Assembly: GCA_016865505.2 (NCBI GenBank)
Contig: AP025252.1
Span: 2,728,001 to 2,792,000 of the forward strand
Source of the DNA: Bryobacterales bacterium F-183
Lineage (GTDB): Bacteria > Acidobacteriota > Terriglobia > Bryobacterales > Bryobacteraceae
Length of the DNA stretch: 64,000 nt
Direction of reading: 5' to 3'
Part shown: piece by piece, positions 47,401 through 54,433 of the stretch
How positions within the stretch are numbered: position 1 is the stretch's first letter
How the letters are laid out: every line of letters begins with the position of its first letter
Notes under the pieces: generated by a model
Told to the model about the DNA's origin: nothing
Database searches by the model: none
Seen by the model: only the letters and a program-made list of their open reading frames with translations
Program-made: the position numbers and the translations under genes

Positions 47401-48206
47401 TACACACCCGGAGGTTGATTCGCCGGCACAGGAACCTGATACGTCACTGCATCATTCACCGTCATCACCGAGCGATTCAACGTGCCCGGCAACGGCGATT
47501 CCACCGTCACATTCCAAGCCCCCGACGGAACCTCAATCTGCGTACCCCGAATCGTAAACACCGCCGTACCGCCCGGATTCACCGTCTGCAGTCTCGGCTC
47601 AATGCGGAACGTGATCGGATAGATCGCCGGCAGCCCACCATCCAAAGCCCGGCTTGCGGCACCGCTAAACACCGTCGCCGCCTCAAGCGTTACCGGCAAA
47701 CTCGCCAGATAATCCGTACCCTGCGCGTACAGCGTGTTGCTCGCATCATCGAACCGCAACTTCACCACATTGCGGACCTGCGCCTCACCTCGCAACACGA
47801 CATTGCCGCCGCCATCGAGCATCCAAATCGAATCTTCCATCGCGACAAACACTCGCGTACCCGATTCGTCCACGCCAATGGCCGTCGCTCGCCCTTCCAG
47901 TCGCGACGTAAACTCAAAGCCCGCCGCCTGCGCGCGCCACTTCGCCACCGTATTCCCCGATGTCAAAAAGTACGCCGCGCCCACGCCATCCAGATCAAAG
48001 TCCGCCACGCGATCGCTCAATTGCAGCCTTGTGGATTTTGTTTCCACAGCCCCGGTCAAAGCGGAACGTACCGTCACCTGGTTGTCCGCATCGACGCTCA
48101 CCTGCCGCTCGCCATCGCGCGTCAAACGCACCAAATCGGAACCCTGCGCCTGCGCGAACATCTGCGCACCAAGCAACAGTACGGGCAATACGGAATAGCG
48201 AACCAC
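44427..48206 (-). CDS. Large secreted protein with four repeated beta modules
   Basis: No named family recognised. The 1,259 residues start with a signal peptide (RYSVLPVLLLGAQMFAQAQ). Residues about 25-200 form a repetitive beta region ending in a propeller-like pattern, followed by an Ig-like unit. The remainder holds four copies of a ~150-residue module alternating with Ig-like spacers. Each copy contains a (T/L)YRY(R/Q)T core strand (residues about 369, 655, 902 and 1167), a W/F-A-D-N/D-type segment, a LNG-type turn and a C-terminal G(V/L)NxLxFxVxN strand followed by (N/S)PTGL or (N/S)PSGL. These resemble jelly-roll carbohydrate- or galactose-binding modules. There is no membrane anchor at the C-terminus. 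Confidence 0.85.
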   Translation of the reverse strand: MVRYSVLPVLLLGAQMFAQAQGSDLVRLTRDGERQVSVDADNQVTVRSALTGAVETKSTRLQLSDRVADFDLDGVGAAYFLTSGNTVAKWRAQAAGFEFTSRLEGRATAIGVDESGTRVFVAMEDSIWMLDGGGNVVLRGEAQVRNVVKLRFDDASNTLYAQGTDYLASLPVTLEAATVFSGAASRALDGGLPAIYPITFRIEPRLQTVNPGGTAVFTIRGTQIEVPSGAWNVTVESPLPGTLNRSVMTVNDAVTYQVPVPANQPPGVYRIVAKLDGGANGNASAVFVVPFPNSTNIDMWGTGLVREGRLAQGQTDRYYRIVTSPDPECQTPYIAQRVPQLIGPAWTEEGGLAQWISGRFDAITGCFAGLYRYRTDIDLRTFDPATANIAVAVFADNAATLEVNGVAVPSEAQEIGEPQAFRVPRIYAIPRSALRTGVNQLDFIVRNDSMAGLTRNPTGLRVEILHATAVPSVAPEPPPVGDFWLSVDPPFQFVNGTTAHYTIRVNRIGGFAGTPRFELNMVPPTGYTAVFNGNTLSVTRDLNETTAPTTWRFAILGIFNQTTRTVDVAFIQNRLTPVDLPLYSTGVIQYATPAASGTNDLHYTLTQSADPAFPGPAVKVVDEATSPIGPWILNDQFSKWVGPRQDANNLNRAGTYRYQTTFDLGLGSADTAAIALRWAADNDTRAYLNGIPVVGLVPIDNFRRLNEALITDGFRPGLNVLEFEVTNTDLGGPSPTGLRVEVIKAQAARNPNRVVQVLRGRTATGPVPAQGTAFSYTGPAGVTVTSNGLNLMVAASDGAPLGVFPVRVTYTPSNVIQDFFVVVGARNSLSYIVNSTGQGDEGTVDPNYRMIESPDPLHLPPNAYIILSNTSPASLGIWVPNNINSRWIAPRRDALNPVGTGTYRYRTTFDMSGRNLADAMLALEWAADNRGRIELNGVEQDRIDFATGFAQMRQVSITSGFRDGINNLDFIVVNDGAPNEANPSGLHVQILGAFAVSRGTNPGPDFVITPDPGVRQINYGQTTTFDVRATPNFTFDNIPVVYSIVNPPAGFTFSFNPPASVVSTTLTVTASNSIARGQYPITIRGRWGDIIRETTVRVDILQSAPQLAVFSTGRTTIGGIDPNYQLIDGLGLARPAYRPDLSEANVFWGTGTWITPTPTFEDRGAIGTYRYRTTFNATGFNPNSIVIEGIWDADDGAAAYINGNFVGVLEKPSIFQPGTLRITSGFVAGVNQLDFVVTNNSTSPTGLMVQINSVTATQQ
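44430..47325 (-). repeat. Four divergent copies of a ~500-base coding module
   Basis: Approximate copies lie at 46800-47325, 45960-46475, 45210-45725 and 44430-44890, in transcript order. They align at the YRYRT core strand, the LxFxVxN strand and PTGL near the end. The DNA also repeats short stretches such as gataccggta at the core strand. Copies differ clearly at protein level, so the duplication is old rather than a recent tandem array. Confidence 0.8.
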
Positions 48207-48296
48207 TGGTGATCCCTCCTCAACCGGAAAACAACCGCAATTCTGGTTTTAGCTTTTCACAGCCTAAACCATTGACGAATCGAAATGTTTTATCCG

Positions 48297-48302
48297 ATTA
48301 TA
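48297..48302 (-). promoter_or_regulatory. Possible -10 element for the large secreted protein
   Basis: The minus strand reads TATAAT about 90 bases before the ATG at 48206. The position expected for -35 (about 48320-48325) is GC-rich and a poor match, so this is tentative. The rest of the 130-base gap shows nothing else clear. Confidence 0.3.
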
Positions 48303-48336
48303 CGCCGATTAGCGGCAGCCGGGGAGGGTGAAGAAT

Positions 48337-48534
48337 TTAGGACGAAGTACGGGCGGCCCACTCCAGGAACCGCCAAAGGTCCGCGCGCTGGCGCCACGTG
48401 AACGACAGGACATCCCCCGCCGTCATCGTCTCCGCGTGCAGACCCCAGTATGTTTCAATGCGCCATTTCAGGTACGGGCTATCCCAAGGGTGCAGCCTGT
48501 ACCCGCGAGTCGCTTTCCACAGAAAACTCAACAT
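48337..48534 (-). CDS. Small conserved-looking protein, 65 residues
   Basis: Function unknown. The protein is rich in aromatic and basic residues: LSFLWKATRGYRLHPW, YLKWRIETYWG and LSFTWRQRADLWRFLEWA. I recall similar small proteins from Acidobacteria, but cannot confirm this here. Its ATG shares one base with the stop of the upstream VWA gene (TAATG), a strong sign of coupled translation. No signal peptide or membrane helix is evident; it may be a small cytosolic or membrane-associated partner of the VWA proteins. Confidence 0.7.
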   Translation of the reverse strand: MLSFLWKATRGYRLHPWDSPYLKWRIETYWGLHAETMTAGDVLSFTWRQRADLWRFLEWAARTSS

Positions 48535-49454
48535 TAGTTATTTGCAGACCGTACCGGCCGCTTCGAAGTAGGCTCGGCCACCGCATAGTAGCCTGACCGT
48601 GTACGCACCACCGGGCTGCCCTTGCCGCTCGCCGTAACCTTAATCTGCCGGTAGCTCCCGTCCAGATTCTGATTGCTCGGGACATACGTAATCAGATACT
48701 GATTGCGGATCTCGTTGGCAATCTGAATGGCCAGGCTCTCGACCTCGGCCAGTTCCTTCGGAAAGTACGCCATGCCGCCGGACTCTTTCGCCAGCATCGT
48801 CAGGTTGCGCTTGGCGGACTTCGCTTTGCGAGCCTCTTCATCCGTCAGAATGCCGATTGCATAGATCAGTACTTCGCTACGCTGGCACTTCGCCACCAGC
48901 TTTTCCAATGTCTCCGTCGATGCCGTATCGTCGCCGTCGGTGATCACCAGCACCACGCGCTTATCTTTCTTCGCGTCCTTCTTCTGGTAATCGATGGACA
49001 TGGAAACCGCATCGCGCATCGCCGTACCGCCGCGCGACTCGATCTTCTCCAGCGCCTGCTCCAGCCGGTTGATGTCGTTCGTGAACGGCTGATCCAGATA
49101 CGCCTCATCGTTGAAGTTCACCACGCAAACTTCATCGTTCTTGTTGGACGCCTTCACCAACCCCAGTGCCGCCGCCGCCACCTTCGCGCGCTTATCCCGC
49201 ATCGACCCTGAATCGTCAATCACGATGCAAAGCGACACCGGTACGTCCTCGCGCCGGAACGCACGAATTTGCTGCTCGATATTGTTCTCAAACACCTTGA
49301 ACTGCTGCTGCTTCAAATCGGTCTGCAGCTTGCCGGACTTATCCAGTACGCTCGCATGCAACACCACAAGGCGCGAATCGGCGCGAAAAGTCGGTACATC
49401 GTCCTGCGCAAAGCCAAATACGGAAAGCAGCAGGACGCTACTGAGTAGGCGCAT
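48534..49454 (-). CDS. VWA-domain protein, acidobacterial VWFA-related
   Basis: This is an exported 306-residue protein. The signal peptide is RLLSSVLLLSVFGFAQ. A short beta domain (VFENNIEQQIRAFRRED) precedes a von Willebrand A domain with a full metal site: DDSGSMRDK, then a Thr/Gly loop (SRGGTAMRDA) and VITDGDD. The C-terminal RTRSGYYA motif is a feature of the acidobacterial VWFA-related family. The true start at 49454 overlaps the upstream VWA gene by 17 bases; the longer frame is a shadow. Its stop overlaps the small gene downstream. It probably binds proteins or surfaces outside the inner membrane. Confidence 0.9.
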   Translation of the reverse strand: MRLLSSVLLLSVFGFAQDDVPTFRADSRLVVLHASVLDKSGKLQTDLKQQQFKVFENNIEQQIRAFRREDVPVSLCIVIDDSGSMRDKRAKVAAAALGLVKASNKNDEVCVVNFNDEAYLDQPFTNDINRLEQALEKIESRGGTAMRDAVSMSIDYQKKDAKKDKRVVLVITDGDDTASTETLEKLVAKCQRSEVLIYAIGILTDEEARKAKSAKRNLTMLAKESGGMAYFPKELAEVESLAIQIANEIRNQYLITYVPSNQNLDGSYRQIKVTASGKGSPVVRTRSGYYAVAEPTSKRPVRSANN

Positions 49455-50580
49455 AGTATCCCAGTCTGAAGAACGGCCGGAGCGGTGGCAGCCCTGGCGG
49501 CTGCTTGATCGCGACCTTGACGCGCCGGTACTTGCCATCGCGTTCTTGATTCTTCGGTGTATAGCCCAGTACATAGTGGTTTCTCAGCTCGATGCCGATC
49601 TTCGCCGCCACATCGGGCAATTCATTCAAATTCTCTACAGGAAAGTGGCGACCACCCGTCTGCTCCGCCAGTTCCTGCAACAATCCAGGACCCGACAGCT
49701 CTTCCGGCGTACGGCCACGCCCCGACATCGCCTCGAAAATTCCGATGGCATAAATCTGGACGTCCGCCTCGCGCACCGCGTTGCGAACTTCAGACTCCGT
49801 GTACCGGCTCGAGTTATCCCCGCCATCGGACAGAATCAAAATCGCCTTGCGCGGATTCCGCGCCTTCCGCATCTGCTTCATCGCCATATACACGCCGTCC
49901 AGCAAAGCCGTACGGCCCTTGGCATTCGTGAACGTCAACTGGCTCTGAATCTCTTCCGTACTCGAAGTCAGCGGCACCACCAACTGCGGCCGGTCGTTGA
50001 ATTGGATCAAAAAGAACTCATCTTCCGGATTTGCAGTCTTAAAGAACTGTGCCACGGCCTGCCGGGACTTCTGCAGTTTCGCGCCCATCGATCCCGACGC
50101 GTCGAACACTACGCCAACCGTAATCGGTGAATCTTCAGACGAAAACTGCGCCACTTCCTGCTCTACCTTGTCTTCAAACACCCGGAAGTGTTCTTTCTCA
50201 AGGCCCGTTACAGAACGGTTCATCGGGTCCATCACGGACACCGGAATCAGCACCAGGGTGGAATCAACACGGATGTTCGAACGGCGGTCGCCAGGCTCTT
50301 CTTCATTGCCCGTGGCGCCAGGGCGGGGACGTACGCGAGGCTCCAGATTTGGCTTCACGTCGGACGGATCGCTGGTGCCGTATTGGCGCGACTCGGACGG
50401 CTTCAAAGCAGGTTCGGGTGGCTTCTTATCCTTCTCTTTTTCAGTACTTTGGCCCGGAACCACCGACTTGGCGGACTCCTCGTTGCCGGCCTTTTCCTGC
50501 TGCGCGAGCAGCCCGAAAGCTGCCACACCTGCCGCCACCGCTCGCCAAAGCCAGTGCCGGTATCGAATTGAACTGCCCAT
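49438..50580 (-). CDS. VWA-domain protein, acidobacterial VWFA-related
   Basis: This is an exported 380-residue paralogue of the gene downstream. It has a hydrophobic leader (WLWRAVAAGVAAFGLLAQQ), a long charged, proline-containing linker (residues about 25-100), then a beta domain (FRVFEDKVEQEVAQFSSED) and a VWA domain with VFDASGSMG, GRTALLDG and ILSDGGDNSSRYT. The C-terminal FRLGYYAP corresponds to the GYYA end of its neighbour. The start at 50580 removes an implausible upstream extension. It lies 74 bases after the GH13 gene. Tandem VWA pairs like this suggest co-function. Confidence 0.9.
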   Translation of the reverse strand: MGSSIRYRHWLWRAVAAGVAAFGLLAQQEKAGNEESAKSVVPGQSTEKEKDKKPPEPALKPSESRQYGTSDPSDVKPNLEPRVRPRPGATGNEEEPGDRRSNIRVDSTLVLIPVSVMDPMNRSVTGLEKEHFRVFEDKVEQEVAQFSSEDSPITVGVVFDASGSMGAKLQKSRQAVAQFFKTANPEDEFFLIQFNDRPQLVVPLTSSTEEIQSQLTFTNAKGRTALLDGVYMAMKQMRKARNPRKAILILSDGGDNSSRYTESEVRNAVREADVQIYAIGIFEAMSGRGRTPEELSGPGLLQELAEQTGGRHFPVENLNELPDVAAKIGIELRNHYVLGYTPKNQERDGKYRRVKVAIKQPPGLPPLRPFFRLGYYAPTQ

Positions 50581-50654
50581 CCCTCGCCTCCAATCGGATT
50601 GGTCGCGAATTTTGCCTTCAGTATAGCAATGCCCGTCCAAGCACAATCGCGTTA

Positions 50655-51881
50655 CTAAATCTCCAGCATCTTCCCCCACTTCCGCTCACGAACCAGAACG
50701 CCGTACGGACCCAGAGACACTGGTGCATTGCCGCCATCCACATGTCCGGCAAAAGGCCTGTTTGAACAGTTGATCGCCACAATGAACTCCTGGTTTCCCC
50801 CTTCCCGTACGAAACTCGCAATTCTTCCGGCGTCCGTATTAAAGGTCCAGATCACCTCACCCTGCTGCAGCGCCGAATGCGCCCGCCGCAGACGGATCAA
50901 TTGCTGATAAAAGCGAAGAAACTCCGGCCGACGCTGGCCGTTCCCCCAATAAATCGGAACCCGGTCAAACAACGCCGGCGGAGCCGACTCTGTCGTATCG
51001 CCCACTTCCTGTCCGTTGTAGAGCAGCGGGATCCCGTCCAGCAAAAACATCAGCGCCGATGCCGCCAGAGCCGCCCGCTCCCCCAGCCGTACAATCGCCC
51101 TGGTCTCATCGTGGTTATCCGTAAACCGCAGCAGCAGCGTACCCTCAGGCATGCTCTGCCTCTGCTTCTCCCACTTCTCCCGCAGCCGCGTCGCCGGCAT
51201 CCCATCGGTAAAGATGTGGTTCACCGTGTGGAACAGCTTCCACGAATACCCGGCGTCAAACGCCCCCTCAAACATCGGAGCTGTTTCACTCTCGGCCAGC
51301 AGAAACACCTCAGGACCAACCCGCCGCCGCAACTCTCGCCAGAACTCCACCGGAACATAATGCGCGACATCGCACCGCAGCCCATCAAACCCGAACTCCG
51401 TCAGCCAGTGCGACATCATCGTCCACATGTACTCGCACACAGCTTCCTGCGAATAGTCAAGGGCCACAACATCGTCCCAACCGGGCTCTGAGGAAACCGG
51501 CGCACCGTCGTCCCCCCGCCGCAACCACTCGGGATGCTCCGTCACCAACACCGAATCGAGCGCTGTATGATTCGCAACCACATCCAGAATCACCCGTAAA
51601 TCGCGCTTGTGCGCCTCATCCACAAGCCGCCGCAGATCCTCCGCCGTACCGTACGCCGGATTCACCGCATAGTAGTCGCGCACCGCATACGGGCTCCCCA
51701 GCGGACCCTTACGTCCCGTCTCACCGCTCGGATGCACCGGCATGAGCCACAGCACCGTCACACCCAGTTCCTGCAGTTCGGGCAACCGGTCGATCACACC
51801 CTGAAAGTCCCCAGTGGCGGAAAACGCGCGTGTGTTGACCTCGTACAGCACGGCCGACCGGATCCACCAAGGTTGTGACAT
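50655..51881 (-). CDS. GH13 alpha-amylase family glycoside hydrolase
   Basis: This is an alpha-glucan hydrolase or transglycosidase of 408 residues, small for the family. Barrel motifs are in order: DVVANHTA (region I), GLRCDVAHYVP with the nucleophile Asp (region II), VFLLAESE with the acid/base Glu (region III) and FTDNHDETRA with the transition-state Asp (region IV). There is no signal peptide, so it is probably cytosolic, acting on maltooligosaccharides or trehalose-related substrates. The C-terminal beta domain is short. It lies upstream of the VWA genes and divergent from the Spy-like gene. Confidence 0.93.
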   Translation of the reverse strand: MSQPWWIRSAVLYEVNTRAFSATGDFQGVIDRLPELQELGVTVLWLMPVHPSGETGRKGPLGSPYAVRDYYAVNPAYGTAEDLRRLVDEAHKRDLRVILDVVANHTALDSVLVTEHPEWLRRGDDGAPVSSEPGWDDVVALDYSQEAVCEYMWTMMSHWLTEFGFDGLRCDVAHYVPVEFWRELRRRVGPEVFLLAESETAPMFEGAFDAGYSWKLFHTVNHIFTDGMPATRLREKWEKQRQSMPEGTLLLRFTDNHDETRAIVRLGERAALAASALMFLLDGIPLLYNGQEVGDTTESAPPALFDRVPIYWGNGQRRPEFLRFYQQLIRLRRAHSALQQGEVIWTFNTDAGRIASFVREGGNQEFIVAINCSNRPFAGHVDGGNAPVSLGPYGVLVRERKWGKMLEI

Positions 51882-51923
51882 CTATTGCCCAGGATAACGA
51901 TAACTATGGCCCGCTCACCGAAC

Positions 51924-51935
51924 CCTTAACTAAGG
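51924..51935 (+). promoter_or_regulatory. Inverted repeat in divergent gap, possible operator
   Basis: CCTTA-AC-TAAGG is a near-perfect 12-base palindrome in the 120-base gap between the GH13 gene (minus) and the Spy-like gene (plus). It lies about 66 bases before the latter's ATG, and AGGAG lies about ten bases before that ATG. A regulator site is possible but unproven. Confidence 0.3.
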
Positions 51936-52001
51936 TTTTACAAGGCAAAGCCGGAACATCCTCCACATTTCGGAGTTTGTACCGTCAGGAGCACTCTTCA
52001 A

Positions 52002-52439
52002 ATGACCAGACGAATCATCACGACCCTCGCCGCTTCAGCCCTGGCGATCTTCAGCCTGTCCGCCCAGCCCGCAAGAGGCGGCGGCAGAGGCTTTGGCGCG
52101 AGCGGCGGCGGCAACCTGGCTTACCTCACCGGTTACCTCTCGCTCACCGAAGCGCAGGTCGCCCAGGCCAAGACCATCTTTGACGCCGCCAAAACGGCCG
52201 CCCAAACCCCAGCCGGTGCCATCAGCGCCGCCCGCGAATCCCTGCGTACCGCCATCAAGTCTAACGCCACCGCCAACATCGACTCTCTGTCCGCCCAAAT
52301 CGGCACTGCGGAAGGTCAAATCACCGCGATCAACGCCAAAGCGCAAGCCCAGTTCTACGCCCTTCTCACCGCCGAACAGAAAACCAAGTACGACTCTCGC
52401 ACCTCAGGCGGACCACGCGGCGCTCGAGCCCCGCGCTAA
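52002..52439 (+). CDS. Spy/CpxP-like periplasmic protein
   Basis: This is a small exported protein of 145 residues. A signal peptide (TLAASALAIFSLSAQ) is followed by a Gly/Arg-rich stretch (RGGGRGFGASGGG), then a helical region. Two motifs are like the LTxxQ of Spy and CpxP chaperones: YLSLTEAQVAQAK and YALLTAEQKTKYD. The helix between them carries a repeated Ala/Ser/Thr pattern. Spy is a periplasmic chaperone and CpxP a stress regulator. A similar role is inferred. It is a single gene with a terminator just downstream. Confidence 0.75.
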   Translation: MTRRIITTLAASALAIFSLSAQPARGGGRGFGASGGGNLAYLTGYLSLTEAQVAQAKTIFDAAKTAAQTPAGAISAARESLRTAIKSNATANIDSLSAQIGTAEGQITAINAKAQAQFYALLTAEQKTKYDSRTSGGPRGARAPR

Positions 52440-52463
52440 AAGACAACCCGTTACCGAATAGAG

Positions 52464-52510
52464 GCCGCGTGTGTTTCGCCCCCGTGCGAACCACGCGGCT
52501 TTCTCGTTCT
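52464..52510 (+). terminator. Intrinsic terminator after the Spy-like gene
   Basis: GCCGCGTG at 52464-52471 pairs with CACGCGGC at 52492-52499. Inside, TTCGC and GCGAA extend the stem after a small internal bulge. A T-rich run (TTTCTCGTTC) follows on the plus strand, 24 bases after the stop codon. Confidence 0.7.
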
Positions 52511-52532
52511 CCTTTGGTAAACTTGACTCGAA

Positions 52533-52748
52533 ATGACCAAAGTCGAGTTAGAGTACGATCTGGTTCGCAAGCTTGAGGATTCCGATGCCGACGCCGTCGC
52601 TCGCGTTCACGGCTTCTACGGCATCCAGCGCGTAAACATCGCTCCCGCACTAGACAAGATCCACGTCTCCTACGACGCCTCTCGCCTTTCCCCGCGCGAC
52701 GTCGAAGGCGCACTCGTCCGCTACGGCGTACCCATCCGGAGGGCGTAA
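52533..52748 (+). CDS. Small HMA-like protein without CxxC
   Basis: This is a 71-residue protein with the size and strand order of a heavy-metal-associated ferredoxin-like fold: VELEYDLVRKL, a helix, GIQRVNIAPALDKIHVSYD and SPRDVEGALVRYGVPIR. The N-terminal CxxC metal motif of true HMA domains is absent, so metal binding is unlikely by that route. Its stop is directly followed by the ATG of the PmoA-like gene (TAAATG), making a common transcript likely. Function unknown. Confidence 0.75.
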   Translation: MTKVELEYDLVRKLEDSDADAVARVHGFYGIQRVNIAPALDKIHVSYDASRLSPRDVEGALVRYGVPIRRA

Positions 52749-53702
52749 ATGCGCCTCTCCCGCCTGAACCTGTTGTTCGCCGGTGCGGCCCTGCTCGCCA
52801 CCGCACAAGTCCAAATCACGCAGGAACCCGGCAAAATCCGCGTGGATATCGACGGCAAGCCGTTCACCGAGTTTTTCACGGGCGCTAATGGCGACGTACC
52901 CAAGCCGTTCCTGCACCCGTTGCGCTCCGCCTCCGGCAAGATCGTCACCCGCCGCTGGCCCCAGGAACAGAACACCGGCGAAGAGACCGACCACCCCCAC
53001 CACCGCGGCGTCTTCGTCGGTCACGATCACGTCAACGGCGTCAACTTCTGGGCCAACGAACCCAAAGGCCGCGCGGAGAACCTCGGCATCTTTTCTTTAA
53101 AGGAAGTCGCGCAAGCCAAAGGCGGCAAGCGCTCCGGCGTCATCGTGGCTTCGTTCGATTGGAAAGATCCCAAAGGCAAGATCATCCTCACCGAAAAGCG
53201 CACCATGACCTTCTACGCCGGAGGTCCCGAACGCATCGTCGACTTCGACTTCCTTTTCCTCCCCAACGGCAAAGTCACCATCGGCGATTCCAAGGAAGGC
53301 TTCTTCGCCGTCCGCGTCCACAAGGGCATCCAGGAACAGAAAAGCATCGGTCACATGGTCTCAAGCACCGGAGCTGTGACGGAAAAGAACATCTGGGGCA
53401 AGCCGTTCGACTGGGTCGACTTCAATGGCGAAATCGAAGGCGAAAAGCTCGGCCTCGCCATCTTCGACCATCCAGACAACCTCCGCCATCCCCAGCGCTG
53501 GCACGCCCGCGCCTACGGACTGTTCGCGGTCAACCCCTTCGGTCTCTCGGTCTTCACCAACGACAAATCGCAAAGCGCCGAATACGTCATCGAAGCCGAC
53601 AAAACCCTTCGCCTGCGCTACCGCATCGTCATCCACCCGGGCGACGCCGAATCCGGCAAAGTCGCCGACCTGTATCAGAAGTACGTAAACACACGCAAAT
53701 GA
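52749..53702 (+). CDS. Exported PmoA-like protein (DUF6807)
   Basis: This is a 317-residue protein of the family annotated as PmoA-like/DUF6807; the name is inherited and no methane oxygenase activity is implied. It has a signal peptide (LNLLFAGAALLATAQ), the family motif DHPHHRGVFVGHDHVNGVNFWAN, rich in histidine and suggestive of a metal site, and SIGHMVSSTGAVTEKNIWG. Homologues occur in Planctomycetes and Acidobacteria in sugar-degradation clusters. It overlaps the next ATG by four bases (ATGA), coupling it to the RraA-like gene. Confidence 0.9.
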   Translation: MRLSRLNLLFAGAALLATAQVQITQEPGKIRVDIDGKPFTEFFTGANGDVPKPFLHPLRSASGKIVTRRWPQEQNTGEETDHPHHRGVFVGHDHVNGVNFWANEPKGRAENLGIFSLKEVAQAKGGKRSGVIVASFDWKDPKGKIILTEKRTMTFYAGGPERIVDFDFLFLPNGKVTIGDSKEGFFAVRVHKGIQEQKSIGHMVSSTGAVTEKNIWGKPFDWVDFNGEIEGEKLGLAIFDHPDNLRHPQRWHARAYGLFAVNPFGLSVFTNDKSQSAEYVIEADKTLRLRYRIVIHPGDAESGKVADLYQKYVNTRK

Positions 53703-54433
53703 AGAAATCCGTGTTGATTTTCGCCCTCGCGGCCGTTATGGTCACGGTCCTCGGCAGTTGGCTCAGCGCCCAGCCCGCCTCCACTGGAGACCCCCTGGTC
53801 GAAGGCTACCGTCTCGTCGAAGTCTCTTCTGTCGCGGACGCGATGGAACAGCTCTACGCCCAAAAGGCGTACATGAAGCACGACATGCGTCCCAACTTCA
53901 TGACCAAGTTCGCCGGTCCCGCCGTCACCGTCCAACTCAAGAAGGAAGAGCACAAGGAAGGCGGCAAAGCCTCGGAAGGCATGCTGGACGCCATCGACAA
54001 AGCCCCCGCCGGCTCCGTCTACGTGATGGCGATCGAAAACAACGAAGACATCGCAGGCATGGGCGGCATCATGGGCACCGCCATGAAGTACCGTGGCCTC
54101 GCCGGCGCCGTCATTGACGGTCCCGTGCGCGACATCCCGCAGCTCCGCAAGCTCCAGTTCCCGGTCTTCTCGCGCGGCGTCTCCCCTGGCACGTCGGTGA
54201 ACCACTATCGCTTCGGCGGCATGAACATCCCCGTCGAAGTGGCGGGCGTCAAGGTCAACCCCGGCGACATGATCGTTGCTGACGAGGACGGCGTTGTCGT
54301 CGTACCTAAAGACAAAGCCGCCGCGGTGCTAAAAAAAGCGCAGGAACTCGACGACACCGAACACAAAATGTACCCCTTCGTCGAAAAGTTCAAAAGCGTA
54401 AAGGAAGCCGTTGAAAAGTTCGGCCGAATCTAG
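53699..54433 (+). CDS. RraA-like protein with signal peptide
   Basis: This is a member of the RraA / 4-hydroxy-4-methyl-2-oxoglutarate aldolase superfamily of 244 residues. The fold core contains GGIMGTAMKYRGLAGAVIDGPVRD, with the Arg-Asp pair of the active site. Unlike cytosolic RraA it has an N-terminal leader, SVLIFALAAVMVTVLGSWLSA, so it is predicted to be exported or membrane-anchored. The start is the ATG at 53699, overlapping the PmoA-like stop; the open frame before it mirrors that gene. It overlaps the glycerate kinase gene by 23 bases. Confidence 0.9.
   Translation: MKKSVLIFALAAVMVTVLGSWLSAQPASTGDPLVEGYRLVEVSSVADAMEQLYAQKAYMKHDMRPNFMTKFAGPAVTVQLKKEEHKEGGKASEGMLDAIDKAPAGSVYVMAIENNEDIAGMGGIMGTAMKYRGLAGAVIDGPVRDIPQLRKLQFPVFSRGVSPGTSVNHYRFGGMNIPVEVAGVKVNPGDMIVADEDGVVVVPKDKAAAVLKKAQELDDTEHKMYPFVEKFKSVKEAVEKFGRI
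54401..54407 (+). promoter_or_regulatory. Ribosome binding site supporting the TTG start of glycerate kinase
   Basis: AAGGAAG lies three bases before the TTG at 54411, inside the end of the RraA-like gene. No good ATG or GTG in the right frame lies close by, so this site decides the kinase start. Confidence 0.45.

Noticed and set aside
44430-48212. Plus-strand frames of 787 and 467 codons
   Set aside because: They are antisense to the large secreted-protein gene; the sequences are arginine-rich and contain no motif.
53159-53698. Extended N-terminus of the RraA-like protein
   Set aside because: This part reads the PmoA-like gene out of frame; the signal peptide and coupled ATG at 53699 fix the start.
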